DNA from: Hygrophila difformis
Lineage: Eukaryota; Streptophyta; Magnoliopsida; Lamiales; Acanthaceae
Direction of reading: 5' to 3'
Assembly: GCA_030278955.1 (NCBI GenBank)
Contig: JAOANR010000006.1
Location: 14,481,974-14,545,973, forward strand
DNA length: 64,000 nt
The translations under genes were made by a program, and so were the position numbers. Under the pieces are notes generated by a model that did no database searches, had not been told where the DNA came from, and saw only the letters and a program-made list of their open reading frames with translations. Of the stretch, positions 11,233 through 23,646 are shown one piece after another. The stretch's first letter is position 1. Each line of letters starts with the position of its first letter.

Positions 11233-13826
11233 TGTAACACCCCGATTTAATTAACACATGATTAATTTAATTAATCATGGTTAATTAACCAAGGATTTAT
11301 TTTATGGGTACTTTGTAGGTAAGTTTTAACAAGTGGAAGAATAAGTGAGTTCAAACCCACAAGTGAATAAGAGCATAAGTGTTCAAGTGGGTGCAAGGTG
11401 GTCAAGACAAGTGATCCAACACCCCAACCCATACCCACAACCGACCCACACCCCTTAAACACCCCAAATCAGCCCCCCTTACCCTCATTTCACCACTCAA
11501 CACTTCAAACTAGGGTTCATCCCGTTTTTGAAGAGACAAGGTGAGAAATGGAGTCCTTGAGGGAGATTGAGGGAGATTGAGCTCAAAGCAAGCTAGGGGA
11601 TCACTTGTATATGCTTTGGTAAGTAATTCCTTCACTCCATTTCCCATTTTTGAAGGATTCTTGAGGTGGTTTTGGGGCTGTCAACCATAGTGACGAATTT
11701 GGGGATTTTTGGTTCAAATGTAGATTTGAGCTTGGTGGAGCTTGTCATTTTCCTTGGGGAGCTTGTGGTGACTGATTTGAGGGCTTGGGTAAGTTTTATG
11801 TTGATTTTTGGTTGGACATTTTGATGGGTTAAGCTCAAGAACTCTTGCATGTTGAAGAACTTTGGTTCTTGGTGGATTTTTGTTAAATTTAGCTTTAATT
11901 CTTGCATGTAGCTTACTTTGGTGTTTGGAGAAGCTTGGGAGCTGAGGTTGAAGGCTTGGTGACTCCAAAACACAAGGCAAGAGTAGGATTTAGCTCAAAG
12001 TGGGGGAAAATTGGAAGAAAGGGGTGAAAATCGCGGATTCTGCCCCTGTTTGGTGCTTCAGAGGCGCCACATTGCCTTTGCGGCGCCCAAAAGTGGTCTG
12101 GAGCGCCACTTCGGCGCCCCGGACCACAGAGCCTTCAGTACAGGCGCCACATTGCCTGTGTGGCGCCTAGAAATAGGCTTAAGCGCCACAATTGGCGCCA
12201 CCTGTGCACCCAAAAACTCACAAACTTGAATCGGCTCTAACTTACTCGTTTCTAATCCGATTTTCGCAAACCATATATGAATCTGACCCTACTCGGAACA
12301 AGGAATTCAAATATGCAATTGGAATTAAGAGATAATGACTCCTTCAAAAATTTAATTATAGGAGTTTATAACCTCGGGGTGTCCCTTGCGTGCCGATTCG
12401 CTGTTTTCTTCCATTTTTCATTCCCTTTCATATTTTATCGTTTCTTACTCGTTTCTAGGCTTCGAGAAATGTTTTAAAATGGTCTAATTGTTGGTACTTG
12501 ATTCATAACTATTGGTATTGGATTGTGGAATCTACCATGCCTTAGAAATTAAGGAGATTCGAGTGACCTTGTACTTAGCTCTTGTAATAGAGTTGCGAGC
12601 CGATATGTGGGGTTTGGCTAACCCGGAATCTAAATCCTAGTCTTGGGACTTGGAAATTATCTTAGTATGCTTTCAAATCTGGGGATTGGGCATGTGAATT
12701 ATGATTATGGGATTTATACAATTTATGCTTCCGAGTCATGAGATTGGGCATGTGTTTGACATTATTATGATTGGTGACTTTATGCTTTCGAGGATACAAA
12801 TCTCATGTTTATGCTTTCGAGTTGTTAAACTGGGCATACATGAATATTTGATTATCTTGGGCATATATATTGTGTTGATTATGTGTTATGCTTTCGAGAA
12901 CCTAGTTCTGGGCATGTAAGCTTTCGAGAGCGAGATGCTCTGGGCTCTACCCGCTGTCTGTGGTTCGATCCTTGGGGATGCCACTCCGTAAGTCCACTTA
13001 CCCCTTTATGCATGTAGTGTCCGCGGCGGGGGCACTGTAGGCATCTCTTTCGACCATTAAGGAGAGGTGGATCCTTAATGGGAAGGAATGCCGGCCATGG
13101 TATTAGGATGCGCGCTAGACATACTTATGTGCTGCATTTAGGGTAGATAGACACTTAGGGTCATACCATTCATCTCATCATCCATCATTCATCATATTAT
13201 TGTTTTGCAGTGTATGACGTGGTTGAAGCACCGGTATGGGACGGTGTGATGTTTAATTATTTAATTATGCTATTATAAACTGTTAATTAACCAATAAAAT
13301 CTTGTTCCCTGTTTCCCAGCTTTTCCTACTCTTGCTCAGTACTTTATGTACTGACACCTTGCGTTTTGTCTTTCTTATAGATACTCCCGAGGACACAGAG
13401 CATGATCATGGAGATGGGTTTGGGGCTGAGTGATCTTATAGGATTGCATTGAATAAGTCTTGATTGAGTTGTTGTATTAGGCTCTATTTTATCTAGCTGT
13501 GACTAGCTTGTTATCCTGATCATTATCTGACTGTTTGGATTGGTTTGAGAACCGTTGTTTTGTATTCCCCTGTATACTTGAAATTTGGACAGGGTTAACG
13601 TGAGTACCAAGGTGAGGTATTGTATGTGGCTTGTAGCCGAGATTTGATGATTATGTGTTAGACATGTTTCTGTTGCTTACTCTTTTACTCTATTGTTATT
13701 CTCTGTTGGATTTTCTGATTACCAGGCTTCGTGTTATTGAACTTAAATTGATTGGCCAACAGTTTAAGTGAGGTAACACGGCAGTGACGTCAGCAAAAAT
13801 TAGTTTAAAATTTTTGGGGCGTTACA
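11233..13826 (+). repeat. 5' LTR (2,594 bp)
   Basis: Starts TGTAACACCCCG and ends GGGGCGTTACA. Differs from the 3' LTR at 11311, 11915, 13620 and 13629 as far as I could see. It contains a GC-rich 'GGCGCCACATTGCC' repeat block (~12060-12200). Promoter and poly(A) signals are expected here but I did not pinpoint them. Confidence 0.95.
12715..12945 (+). repeat. Imperfect tandem repeats in the LTR
   Basis: Repeated units built on 'tatgctttcgag...gggcatg' occur five or six times at uneven spacing; the identical block lies at 19537-19767 in the 3' LTR. Confidence 0.7.
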
Positions 13827-13829
13827 TGT

Positions 13830-13841
13830 TGGTATCAGAGC
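13830..13841 (+). promoter_or_regulatory. Primer-binding site (initiator tRNA-Met)
   Basis: TGGTATCAGAGC, complementary to the 3' end of plant initiator tRNA-Met, lies 3 nt downstream of the 5' LTR. Confidence 0.9.
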
Positions 13842-14675
13842 CATGTGTGCTCTTATGTGCTTAGAATTTGACACAAGCATGTGGTGAGGTGTGTGGGGGA
13901 ATGCATATAGTATAGGATTTGCATTGGATTATGCGTATATTCCTGTTGTATAGCATTATTTTTGGTATAACTGCGTCCCTTATGGGATTGAGTTTTGGTT
14001 TGTGAGCCAAACCACGATCAATCCATAAGGATATCCTGGGAGATCTATACTTACTTAATTTATATTTGGTATCATTACCGAATGTTACTCAATTGTTTGT
14101 TATGTTTGAGTAGGTACCGTCACACAAAGTTGGAAACCGAGAGGCGGGAAGGGCCTCATAGAAATTCGGGACTGGCAATTGGTGACGATGGGCAGTATAA
14201 TGTCGGTGAAAGAATGACCTCACTAGGGAGAAGGGCCTTCAGTCAGATGAACTGTTGGGAGTTGATGGGGGACTTCGCCTTGAGGACGAACCAGTTTCAC
14301 CACCACTGCCACTAAGGCCTGTGCCTTTCGATTCTGTTCAGCTTATGCCACAGATGTTCTCAGTTATGCAGAACACTAATCGGGACAGAGAGTCGATCCA
14401 GTTCATTCCAATAGGCATCTTGTGGATTCAGCGCTACGTTGGTGGCGAGCTCGTGAGAACGAGTTGCGATGAGATCAAGATTCACTTGGGAGGCGATCTG
14501 TTATGCCTAGTAATCTCATTCTAAATCCCTCAGATGATGCATGTCAAGAGGAGGGAGTTCTTCACTTTGGAGCAAGTGGGGACATGGCAGTTCAGAATAT
14601 TATCAGCGCTAAGTAGAGCATGTTGTATTATTGCAAGTCGTTATATGGACAGTGCCATATATTGTTGAATGTGCA
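13842..14675 (+). pseudogene. Degenerate gag region
   Basis: The position is where gag should be. Only short frames remain (13995-14315, 14255-14524) and none gives a convincing capsid fold by eye. A faint 'CYYCKSLYGQC' near 14620 may be the remains of a zinc knuckle. The interior is 4.2 kb, shorter than I would expect for a complete gypsy interior, so sequence has probably been lost here. Confidence 0.45.
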
Positions 14676-15986
14676 GGTACTATACTTGTTGACAACGTGC
14701 TAAACTCGGGCACCGTGTTCACTTATATCCTCGGATATTATATCCGAACACCAGATAGGACCTTTGATGACTTATCATCTTCCTGTGTCATTACTATCTA
14801 GTGATGTAATACGAAGTGAACAGATAGGACCCGATGCGCGTATAACTATAAAGGGTTCGAGAGTTCAGCACCGATCTCATGGTGCTAGACTTGGCGGATT
14901 CCGATCTCATACTGGGAATGAATTGTTGTCCAAGTACCAGGCGAGGTTGGATTTCAGAGTACCAAGAATGTCTTTCGTCAATCAAGAAGGTGAGGAAGTG
15001 ATATATTACCTTAATGTTCGAGTTATACCCTCCGTGTCTTTGTGGTATTAAACAGAAAGGGGTACCCTGCGCATATCTGCTATGTGCATGAGATCACACC
15101 ACCTACATCAAGACCAGCAGTATCACCAATTCCTATCATCTCGGGATCTTCCGATGTAATTCTGATGAGATACCCAGGAGGTAGAGTTGCCATAGGTTTG
15201 GTGCCAGGCGCAACGCTGTTTGCCAAGGTTCCTTATCATATGGCTCCTACACAGTCGAGGGAGTTGAAGGAGCAGCGTAAGGAATTACTTGATAAAGGAT
15301 ACATTCAACCAAGCGGTTCGCCTTGGGGAGCACCGGTAATCTTTGTGAGAAGAAGGATGAGAGTTGAGGATGTGCGTCGATGACCGCGGACTTAATCAGG
15401 TGACGGTCAAGAACATGTATCAAATACCAAGGGTTAATGACTAGTTTGATCAACTGAAGGGCGCTTCAACGTCTTCTAGACTGTATGAAGATTCGGATAT
15501 CATTAAATTCGAACAGCAAAAAGGGGACCACGAGAAAACATCCTTCCAACCATGTTATGGTCATTTTGAAGTTACGGTGATGCCGTTCGAAATGACTAAT
15601 GCACCGGCGGTTTTCATGGACTTGATGCATTATGTGTTCAGACCATGGATGGATGTGTGTATGGTCATTTTCATGTGGAGCATAAGGAGCATCTCATAAC
15701 AGCTTTTCGGGTGCTCAGGGAGCATAAGTTGTATGCTAAGCTTTCGAGGTGTGAATTCTGGATGGATAAGGTCGCTTTTCTTGGACATATCATCCAGGAG
15801 AAGGAATTTATGTGGATCCAGCTGAGGTTGAGGCAGTATTGTAGTGGAATCTACCAACTACTGCCAGTAAGGTACGTAGTTTCCTTGGGTTAGTGGGATA
15901 CTACAGGAGGCTCATTGAGGGGTTCGCAAGCATTGCTCGACCCCTGACTCAGTTGTCGAGGAAAGATGTACCTTTCCAGTGGGGCG
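14676..15986 (+). pseudogene. Protease and reverse transcriptase fragments (pol)
   Basis: Protease: 'GTILVDNVLNSGT' resembles the retropepsin strand but the catalytic Asp reads as Asn (NSG instead of DSG). Later 'LSKYQARLDFRVPRMSFVNQEGEEV' matches the end of gypsy protease. RT: 'LKEQRKELLDKGYIQPSGSPWGAPVIFV' (before a stop at 15383), and, in other frames, 'LREHKLYAKLSRCEFW' and 'VAFLGHII' (~15714-15800). No intact YxDD motif is seen; frameshifts and stops separate the pieces. Not functional. Confidence 0.8.
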
Positions 15987-16028
15987 AGGATTGCGAAAGG
16001 CATCTGATCTATTGAATGAGAAGGTGAC

Positions 16029-16437
16029 GAAGCTCCAGTTTTGGTATTACCCGATGAATCTGGGGAATATGAGGTATATACCGATGCTTCTCATCGAGGA
16101 TTTGGAGGCGTGCTTATGCAGAATGTCAGGGTGATTGCACATGCCTCTAGGCAATTGAAGCCTCATGAGCTAAATTACCCGACTCATAACTTGGAGATGG
16201 CAGCAGTCGTACATGCATTGAAGATTTGGAGACATTATCTTTACGGTGCTAAGTGTCAGATCTATTCTGACCACAAGAATCTCAAGTGTCTCTAGACTGC
16301 AGAGAAGATGAGTGGGAGACAGCGAAGGTCGTTGGAGTTCTTGCAGGATTATGACACTAGCATTCAGTACATTGAAGGAAAGGCGAACCGTGTGACTGAT
16401 GCGCTCAGCAGGAAGGGACACGCGCTGCACACTATTA
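16029..16437 (+). pseudogene. Gypsy RNase H fragment
   Basis: The frame 16041-16295 has '[18 protein letters not shown]' (first catalytic Asp), '[21 protein letters not shown]' (Glu) and 'IYSDHKNLK' (Asp). A TAG at 16293-16295 interrupts it, and the next frame continues with 'QRRSLEFLQDYDTSIQYIEG' and 'VTDALSR', the domain's last conserved block. All motif blocks are present but split. Confidence 0.85.
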
Positions 16438-17430
16438 CCCTCCCTTGGCTTTTGAGGCAAGAATTGGAGAAGGATGAAATTGTGGCAGTCCTTTATGGTA
16501 TGAAGGCGAGATTAAATGCTATGACAGCGATGCCTTCACTACTCGAGGAGCTCAGATTGAGCCAAGCTGTGAGTCAGGAGATGATGCACTTCAGAACCAA
16601 GATTCGGCAAGGCGAGGCAGATGGATTCACTATTAATAGCAGAGGCATGATCAGGTTTGATGATTGTTGGTGTGTGCCTTCCGAGGACCAGGTGTTAAAA
16701 AGGAAAATTATGGAGGAAGCACATTGTACACCTTACTCTGTACATCCGGGAGCAGTGAAGATGTACAAGGACTTGAGACAGAATTACTGGTGGAAGGGCA
16801 TGAAGAAGGAAGTTGCGGAGTTCGTGTCTAAGTGCCCTACTTGTCAGAAGGTTAAGGTTGAACACATGCGACCTTCGGGGTTATTGCAACCTTTGGAGGT
16901 TCCCATGTGGAAGTGGGAATCTATTGCTATGGATTTTGTCACTGGATTGCCTAAGACGAGGAACAGGTTAGACACCATTTGGGTGATTGTAGACCGACTG
17001 ACCAAGAGCGCGGTGTTTGTTCCTATGGGATTGAATTGGAGTATGCAATAATTGACGGGTGCTTACATCCAACATATGGTTAGACGGTTTGGGGTGCCGA
17101 AGGAGATCATCTTAGACAGGGATTTCAGATTCTTGTCTAGATTTTGGAAGGAATTGCAAGCAGCTTATGGCACTCAGAATTGAATGAGTATGGCGTGGCA
17201 CCCTCAAATTGGTGGACAGACCGAAAGGACCATCAGAACATTGAAAGATATGTTGAGAGCTCGTGTGATAGATTTCCAAGGATATTGGGAGAAACTTCTA
17301 CTTTTGGTGGAATTCTCCTACAACAACAGTTACACGCGACTATTCGTATGGCTCCTTTCGAGGCCTTATACGGAAGGAAGCACAGAACAACCTTGTGTTG
17401 GAATGATCCTTCAGAGCGAGTGGTGATGGG
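16438..17430 (+). pseudogene. Gypsy integrase fragments
   Basis: Shows the HHCC-like zinc region ('HPGAVKMYKDLRQNYWWKGM', 'CPTCQKVK'), the core start 'WESIAMDFVTGLPKT' with the first catalytic Asp, then stops at 17049-17051 and 17054. The core resumes as 'RRFGVPKEIILDRDFRFLSRFW' (second Asp), stops at ~17180, and resumes as 'MAWHPQIGGQTERTIRTL' (region of the catalytic Glu). Every motif region is visible, in three separated frame segments. Non-functional. Confidence 0.85.
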
Positions 17431-17993
17431 TCCCGAGCTTATTGAGAAAACCACTGCAATTGTGCGAGTGATCAGAGACAGAATGAAGGAAGCTAAGGAT
17501 CGTCATAAGAGTTATGCAGATCTACCTAGAAGGGTTATCGAGTTTTCTGTTGGCGATTGGGTACTGTTGAGAGTCTCACCGATGCAAGGTGTTAGACGAT
17601 TTGGGAAGAAGAGGAGATTGACTCCCAGAGTTTTAGGTCCCTTCGAGATCATCAAGAAGTTGGGAAGGTGGCCTATCATTTAGAATTACCAGCTGAGGTG
17701 GGAAATGTGCATAATGTTTTCCATGTCTCATAATTAAGGAAATATGTCTCCGAACCCGACAAGATCATCCAACCGGATGAAGTGGAGTTGGATGAGAGTT
17801 TGGAATATGATGAATATCCTGTGGCGATTCTGGATACGAAAAAAAAAAAAAAAAAAAAAAAAGTACTTCGCAACAAGGTGATCAAGATAGTAATAGTACT
17901 TTGGTCGAGACATGGTGTAGAAGATGCCACTGGGGAAACCGAGGACAGTATGTTGGAGCGATATCCTGAATTGGGTTTGACTCCAATTCAATG
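17431..17993 (+). pseudogene. Integrase C-terminus and chromodomain
   Basis: 'KDRHKSYADLPRR' and 'GDWVLLRVSPMQGVRRFGKK' form the GPY/F-type integrase tail. The final frame (17782-17994) carries a chromodomain-like end: 'EYDEYPVAILDTK', a lysine run, then 'VIKIVIVLWSRHGVEDATGETE' and 'RYPEL'. Chromodomains guide these elements to particular chromatin. A run of about 23 A (17840-17862) sits in the middle of the domain and encodes the lysine run, which looks like slippage or a sequencing artefact. Confidence 0.75.
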
Positions 17994-18040
17994 AGGTAGC
18001 CTACTCAACCCATATTTTAGCATTCGAGGACGAATGATCC

Positions 18041-18054
18041 TAAGGGGGAGGGAT
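18041..18054 (+). promoter_or_regulatory. Polypurine tract
   Basis: Purine-rich sequence (aagggggaggga) immediately before the 3' LTR, the expected primer for plus-strand synthesis. Confidence 0.85.
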
Positions 18055-20648
18055 TGTAACACCCCGATTTAATTAACACATGATTAATTTAATTAATCAT
18101 GGTTAATTAACCAAGGATTTATTTTATGGGTATTTTGTAGGTAAGTTTTAACAAGTGGAAGAATAAGTGAGTTCAAACCCACAAGTGAATAAGAGCATAA
18201 GTGTTCAAGTGGGTGCAAGGTGGTCAAGACAAGTGATCCAACACCCCAACCCATACCCACAACCGACCCACACCCCTTAAACACCCCAAATCAGCCCCCC
18301 TTACCCTCATTTCACCACTCAACACTTCAAACTAGGGTTCATCCCGTTTTTGAAGAGACAAGGTGAGAAATGGAGTCCTTGAGGGAGATTGAGGGAGATT
18401 GAGCTCAAAGCAAGCTAGGGGATCACTTGTATATGCTTTGGTAAGTAATTCCTTCACTCCATTTCCCATTTTTGAAGGATTCTTGAGGTGGTTTTGGGGC
18501 TGTCAACCATAGTGACGAATTTGGGGATTTTTGGTTCAAATGTAGATTTGAGCTTGGTGGAGCTTGTCATTTTCCTTGGGGAGCTTGTGGTGACTGATTT
18601 GAGGGCTTGGGTAAGTTTTATGTTGATTTTTGGTTGGACATTTTGATGGGTTAAGCTCAAGAACTCTTGCATGTTGAAGAACTTTGGTTCTTGGTGGATT
18701 TTTGTTAAATTTAGCTTTAATTCTTGCATGTAGCTTGCTTTGGTGTTTGGAGAAGCTTGGGAGCTGAGGTTGAAGGCTTGGTGACTCCAAAACACAAGGC
18801 AAGAGTAGGATTTAGCTCAAAGTGGGGGAAAATTGGAAGAAAGGGGTGAAAATCGCGGATTCTGCCCCTGTTTGGTGCTTCAGAGGCGCCACATTGCCTT
18901 TGCGGCGCCCAAAAGTGGTCTGGAGCGCCACTTCGGCGCCCCGGACCACAGAGCCTTCAGTACAGGCGCCACATTGCCTGTGTGGCGCCTAGAAATAGGC
19001 TTAAGCGCCACAATTGGCGCCACCTGTGCACCCAAAAACTCACAAACTTGAATCGGCTCTAACTTACTCGTTTCTAATCCGATTTTCGCAAACCATATAT
19101 GAATCTGACCCTACTCGGAACAAGGAATTCAAATATGCAATTGGAATTAAGAGATAATGACTCCTTCAAAAATTTAATTATAGGAGTTTATAACCTCGGG
19201 GTGTCCCTTGCGTGCCGATTCGCTGTTTTCTTCCATTTTTCATTCCCTTTCATATTTTATCGTTTCTTACTCGTTTCTAGGCTTCGAGAAATGTTTTAAA
19301 ATGGTCTAATTGTTGGTACTTGATTCATAACTATTGGTATTGGATTGTGGAATCTACCATGCCTTAGAAATTAAGGAGATTCGAGTGACCTTGTACTTAG
19401 CTCTTGTAATAGAGTTGCGAGCCGATATGTGGGGTTTGGCTAACCCGGAATCTAAATCCTAGTCTTGGGACTTGGAAATTATCTTAGTATGCTTTCAAAT
19501 CTGGGGATTGGGCATGTGAATTATGATTATGGGATTTATACAATTTATGCTTCCGAGTCATGAGATTGGGCATGTGTTTGACATTATTATGATTGGTGAC
19601 TTTATGCTTTCGAGGATACAAATCTCATGTTTATGCTTTCGAGTTGTTAAACTGGGCATACATGAATATTTGATTATCTTGGGCATATATATTGTGTTGA
19701 TTATGTGTTATGCTTTCGAGAACCTAGTTCTGGGCATGTAAGCTTTCGAGAGCGAGATGCTCTGGGCTCTACCCGCTGTCTGTGGTTCGATCCTTGGGGA
19801 TGCCACTCCGTAAGTCCACTTACCCCTTTATGCATGTAGTGTCCGCGGCGGGGGCACTGTAGGCATCTCTTTCGACCATTAAGGAGAGGTGGATCCTTAA
19901 TGGGAAGGAATGCCGGCCATGGTATTAGGATGCGCGCTAGACATACTTATGTGCTGCATTTAGGGTAGATAGACACTTAGGGTCATACCATTCATCTCAT
20001 CATCCATCATTCATCATATTATTGTTTTGCAGTGTATGACGTGGTTGAAGCACCGGTATGGGACGGTGTGATGTTTAATTATTTAATTATGCTATTATAA
20101 ACTGTTAATTAACCAATAAAATCTTGTTCCCTGTTTCCCAGCTTTTCCTACTCTTGCTCAGTACTTTATGTACTGACACCTTGCGTTTTGTCTTTCTTAT
20201 AGATACTCCCGAGGACACAGAGCATGATCATGGAGATGGGTTTGGGGCTGAGTGATCTTATAGGATTGCATTGAATAAGTCTTGATTGAGTTGTTGTATT
20301 AGGCTCTATTTTATCTAGCTGTGACTAGCTTGTTATCCTGATCATTATCTGACTGTTTGGATTGGTTTGAGAACCGTTGTTTTGTATTCCCCTGTATACT
20401 TGAAATTTGGACAGGGTTAACGTGAGTACCAAGGTGAGGTACTGTATGTGACTTGTAGCCGAGATTTGATGATTATGTGTTAGACATGTTTCTGTTGCTT
20501 ACTCTTTTACTCTATTGTTATTCTCTGTTGGATTTTCTGATTACCAGGCTTCGTGTTATTGAACTTAAATTGATTGGCCAACAGTTTAAGTGAGGTAACA
20601 CGGCAGTGACGTCAGCAAAAATTAGTTTAAAATTTTTGGGGCGTTACA
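18055..20648 (+). repeat. 3' LTR (2,594 bp)
   Basis: Starts TGTAACACCCCG and ends GCGTTACA. Same length as the 5' LTR with a constant offset of 6,822 bp and four observed substitutions (18133, 18737, 20442, 20451). Confidence 0.95.
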
Positions 20649-20653
20649 CTTCG

Positions 20654-23561
20654 GCCTTGGAATCTCATGCTAGGCTATTTTGGCAGGATATGTACACTCG
20701 GTCGAATACATCTCCTATCGATCAGGTGGCAGGTGAGGAGGACTCTCTTCAAATGCCTCCTTTACCTGAGTTTGCCAGAGATAATGCTTCTCAGCTCCAC
20801 GAGGATGTTACAATTGAGGAAGTTACACAGGTGGTGAATAGTATGAATGGATTCTCGGCCCCGGGTCCGGATGGCTTCCCAGCCTTATTTTATAAACACT
20901 TTTGGAGCATTGTCGGACCAGCTGTTCATGGGGTTATTTCTAAGGCTTTTTTCGAGCGCTCCCTCACTCCAGAAATTACGAAGGCATATATTTGTTTAAT
21001 TCCCAAGGTGGAAAGGCCTTTGTACTTTTCTCAATTTAGACCAATAACTCTATGCAATGTGGTTTATAAAATCCTCACCAAGGTTATTATCAATCGTATT
21101 CGGCCGTGCTTGCAAGATTGCATCTCTTCTCATCAGTCTGCTTTCTTGCTCGGGAGAGGCCCGGTGGGCAACGCTCTCACACTCCAAGAGATGTTGGGTT
21201 ATATTTCTGGTCCCTCAGCTCGTATTCGGGCAGTGGTTCTCAAAATTGATATTCAAAAGGCATACGATAATGTCTTGTGGGAATTCTTGGAGATCTGTTT
21301 GCATGAAATTGGATTACCTGGAACTCTCATCCAATTGATAATGTTCTGTGTGTCTTCCCCGTCTTATTCTGTTCTTTGGAATGGTAAGGCCTTAACCCCT
21401 TTTTCGCCCAGGAAAGGGACTTCGACAAGGAGATCCCATGTCACCTTATCTATTTTTGTTGGTGATGGAGAAATTGTCTGTGCTAATCACTTCCTTGGTG
21501 GCAGAAGGCAGTTGGAAATCCATTTGGCTCCCAGGTGCGAGTGTTGGTCTATCTCATTTGTGTTTTGCAGATGATCTTATATTATGCTCAGTTATGGATC
21601 GAGCTAGTATACAGACTGTCTCTCGTACCTTGGCTACCTTTGCTCAAAAATCTGGCATGGTGTTAAATACACAGAAGTCTTCAGTCCTTATGTCTCCTTC
21701 CATCAGTTCCTTGGACAGACAGTGGGTGACTTCCGTGTTAGGGATCTCACAGGTTGACACATTTGGTACGTATTTGGGCTTTCCTATGCTCACGGGACGT
21801 AGGCGCTGCAGTGATTTTACCTTCTTACTGGACAAGATGGATGGGCGTCTAGAGGGTTGGGCGGCCAAGCTTCTTAATAAAGTTGGTCGACTTACTCTTT
21901 GTCGCTCGGTTCTAGCCGTCATTCCCACTTATTTCATGCAGATCCATTGGCTCCCAGAGACGGTGTGTCATGGTATTGACAGGAGGATAAGTCGGTTTCT
22001 ATGGAAGGATAGATGTGGCAAAGGGTTACATTTGGTGAGTTGGTTGACTGTCTCTAAACCTAGGGCAGCGGGGGGCCTTGGACTTCGCAGAGCGCGACTT
22101 ATGAATATAGCTCTTTTAGGGAAGCTCTTGTGGGGTGTTCTCAATTGTCCTAGCAAAATTTGGGTACACTTGATTGGGGGCTCGCTGCAGCTACCTGCTA
22201 TTGCTCAGTTGGCAGCTGCTAAGCCTCGGTCTCATATTGCTCGGATATTAGCTAAGCTACTACCGTTCCTCCAAAATGGTTTTCAGCTTAGGTTGGGGAA
22301 GGGGGATGTGTCTCTCTGGTTTTCGCGGTGGTGGAAAGGCCGACAGCTTGGGCCTCAATTGCCGTATGTAGCTACTCAAGACCTTGGTCTTAGAGTGAAA
22401 GATGTTATTCAAGATGGTTTTTGGAATTTTTCTTCCATTTATACACCAATTCCGACTCAGCTCTTGGGAGATCTTACTACTTCTCCTCCCCCTCCTTTAC
22501 ATGATTCTACGCCTGATCTCTGGATTTGGAGTGGAGCTTCCTCAGGTGAGTATACTGTGAAATCCGCTTATAAGTTTCTTGCTTCGGGTTTCTCACAGGG
22601 ATCAGATTGGGGCTGGCTCTGGAATGTTAAGGTTCCGGAAAAAATTTGGTTTCTTGTGTGGTTGGTCAGTCATGAGGCGCTACCAGTTAACTCCTTGAGA
22701 TACAGGCGTCAATTGGCCTCCTCTCCTTTATGTGTGCTCTGCGGGATTGCAGAGGAAACATGGTCTCATTGCTTGTTTTCTTGCTCATGGGCGGCCATTG
22801 TCTGGCAGGCGATCAAGGTGGCTATCCCACAGGATGTTCATGATGTTCCCAAGGAGCATATCTCTGCTTTCTTGAAAGGGATGTACTTATGGTATGGGGA
22901 GATTTTTCTGGTTACTCTTTGGACGATATGGGTGGAACGGAATGCTCGCTTATTCAGTGGGATTCACAAATCACTGTGGCGATTGAGAAGGGAGATCTCT
23001 TCACTGGGCTCAGACCTCAGCCAATGTCACCTTTCCGCTACTCCAGTTTCTAATGTCCGGTTGGTCAACTGGAATATGAGGGGGGGATATGACACCATAC
23101 TTCATGTGGATGGGAGCTCCGTAGGGAACCCAGGGAGGTCGGGATTTGGGTTCGTGGTTAGAAATGAAGAGGGGCAATGGAAAGGAGGAGGGTGTGGGTT
23201 TCTAGGCGACGCGACTAACACCTCTGCTGAGCTTGCTGCTATGTTGGCAGGGCTCACTTTTGTACAGGCCATGGGAGTTCATCGCCTGTGTGTATACTCG
23301 GACTCCATGTCCGCTATAAAGCTGCTGGAATCGAAGGAGAAGTTCCATCCCTTCTCTGCCCTGATCATGAAAATTAACGAGTTGAAGTCATCCTTTGAGG
23401 AGTGCCGCTTCTTCCATGTTCTCCGGGAAGGGAATAAGGTGGCGGATCGTCTTGCTAGGCAAGGGGTGTCCATTCAAGACTTCTACACGACGTGGGCATT
23501 CCCGCCGGACTTTATTTTAGGGGACTTGGCGGCGGATGCATCCGGGCGTTTGGTTCCCTAG
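20654..23561 (+). pseudogene. LINE A ORF2, 3' part (RT, zf-RVT, RNase H)
   Basis: Continues ORF2 after the LTR insertion. The RT includes 'GFSAPGPDGFPALFYKHFW', 'FRPITLCNVVYKILTKVI', 'HQSAFLLGRG' and 'LKIDIQKAYDNV'. An extra G in GGG at 21416-21418 shifts the frame, and the rest continues in the frame opening before 'MSPYLFLLVMEKLS' (21438), with the catalytic 'FADDLILC'. Then come the zf-RVT region ('VPEKIWFLVWLVSHEALPV', 'CVLCGIAEETWSHCLFSC') and an RNase H ('LHVDGSSVGNPG', 'TSAELAAM', 'VYSDSMSAIK', 'LREGNKVADRLARQG'), ending at a stop before 23562. Apart from the LTR element and the one-base shift, ORF2 is well preserved. Confidence 0.9.
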
Positions 23562-23646
23562 GGATTGATTCTCTTGTTGCTGGTTTTATTTCTTTTTCGT
23601 TTCTATTTTTCTTGTTTTTCTCTGGCTTCGGCTTCGCCAAAAAAAA
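23562..23646 (+). other. LINE A 3' untranslated region and A-tail
   Basis: A short T-rich trailer ends in about nine A residues, directly followed by the right copy of the 18-bp target duplication. Confidence 0.8.

Larger units (their letters stand above)
11233..20648 (+). mobile_element. Ty3/gypsy Tekay-like LTR retrotransposon, recent but coding-defective
   Basis: Two LTRs of equal length (2,594 bp) with TGTAAC...GTTACA ends flank a 4,228-bp interior. The target duplication is CTTCG (11228-11232, 20649-20653), inside LINE A ORF2. The interior has a tRNA-Met primer-binding site, fragments of protease, RT, RNase H, integrase and a chromodomain in gypsy order, and a purine tract before the 3' LTR. 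The chromodomain and long LTRs suggest the Tekay/Del chromovirus lineage. By eye I found only four LTR-LTR substitutions, yet the coding region is full of stops and frameshifts, so it was probably mobilised in trans. Confidence 0.9.
8299..23646 (+). mobile_element. L1-type LINE A, interrupted by two later insertions
   Basis: Flanked by an exact 18-bp duplication AATAAGTAAGTTTAAAAA (8281-8298 and 23647-23664), with a short A-tail at the right end. It encodes a nucleic-acid-binding ORF1 and an endonuclease-RT-RNase H ORF2. The left end starts GGACAATGGCTT, only 5 nt before the ORF1 ATG, so most of the 5' untranslated region is absent. LINE B (8311-8629) and an LTR retrotransposon (11233-20648) are nested inside. 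A nonsense codon in ORF1 and a frameshift in ORF2 make it non-autonomous. Confidence 0.85.

Noticed and set aside
11632..12477. Several frames (113, 88, 72 and 66 codons) repeated identically at 18454-19299
   Set aside because: They lie inside the two LTRs and repeat only because the LTRs are nearly identical; no domain is recognisable.
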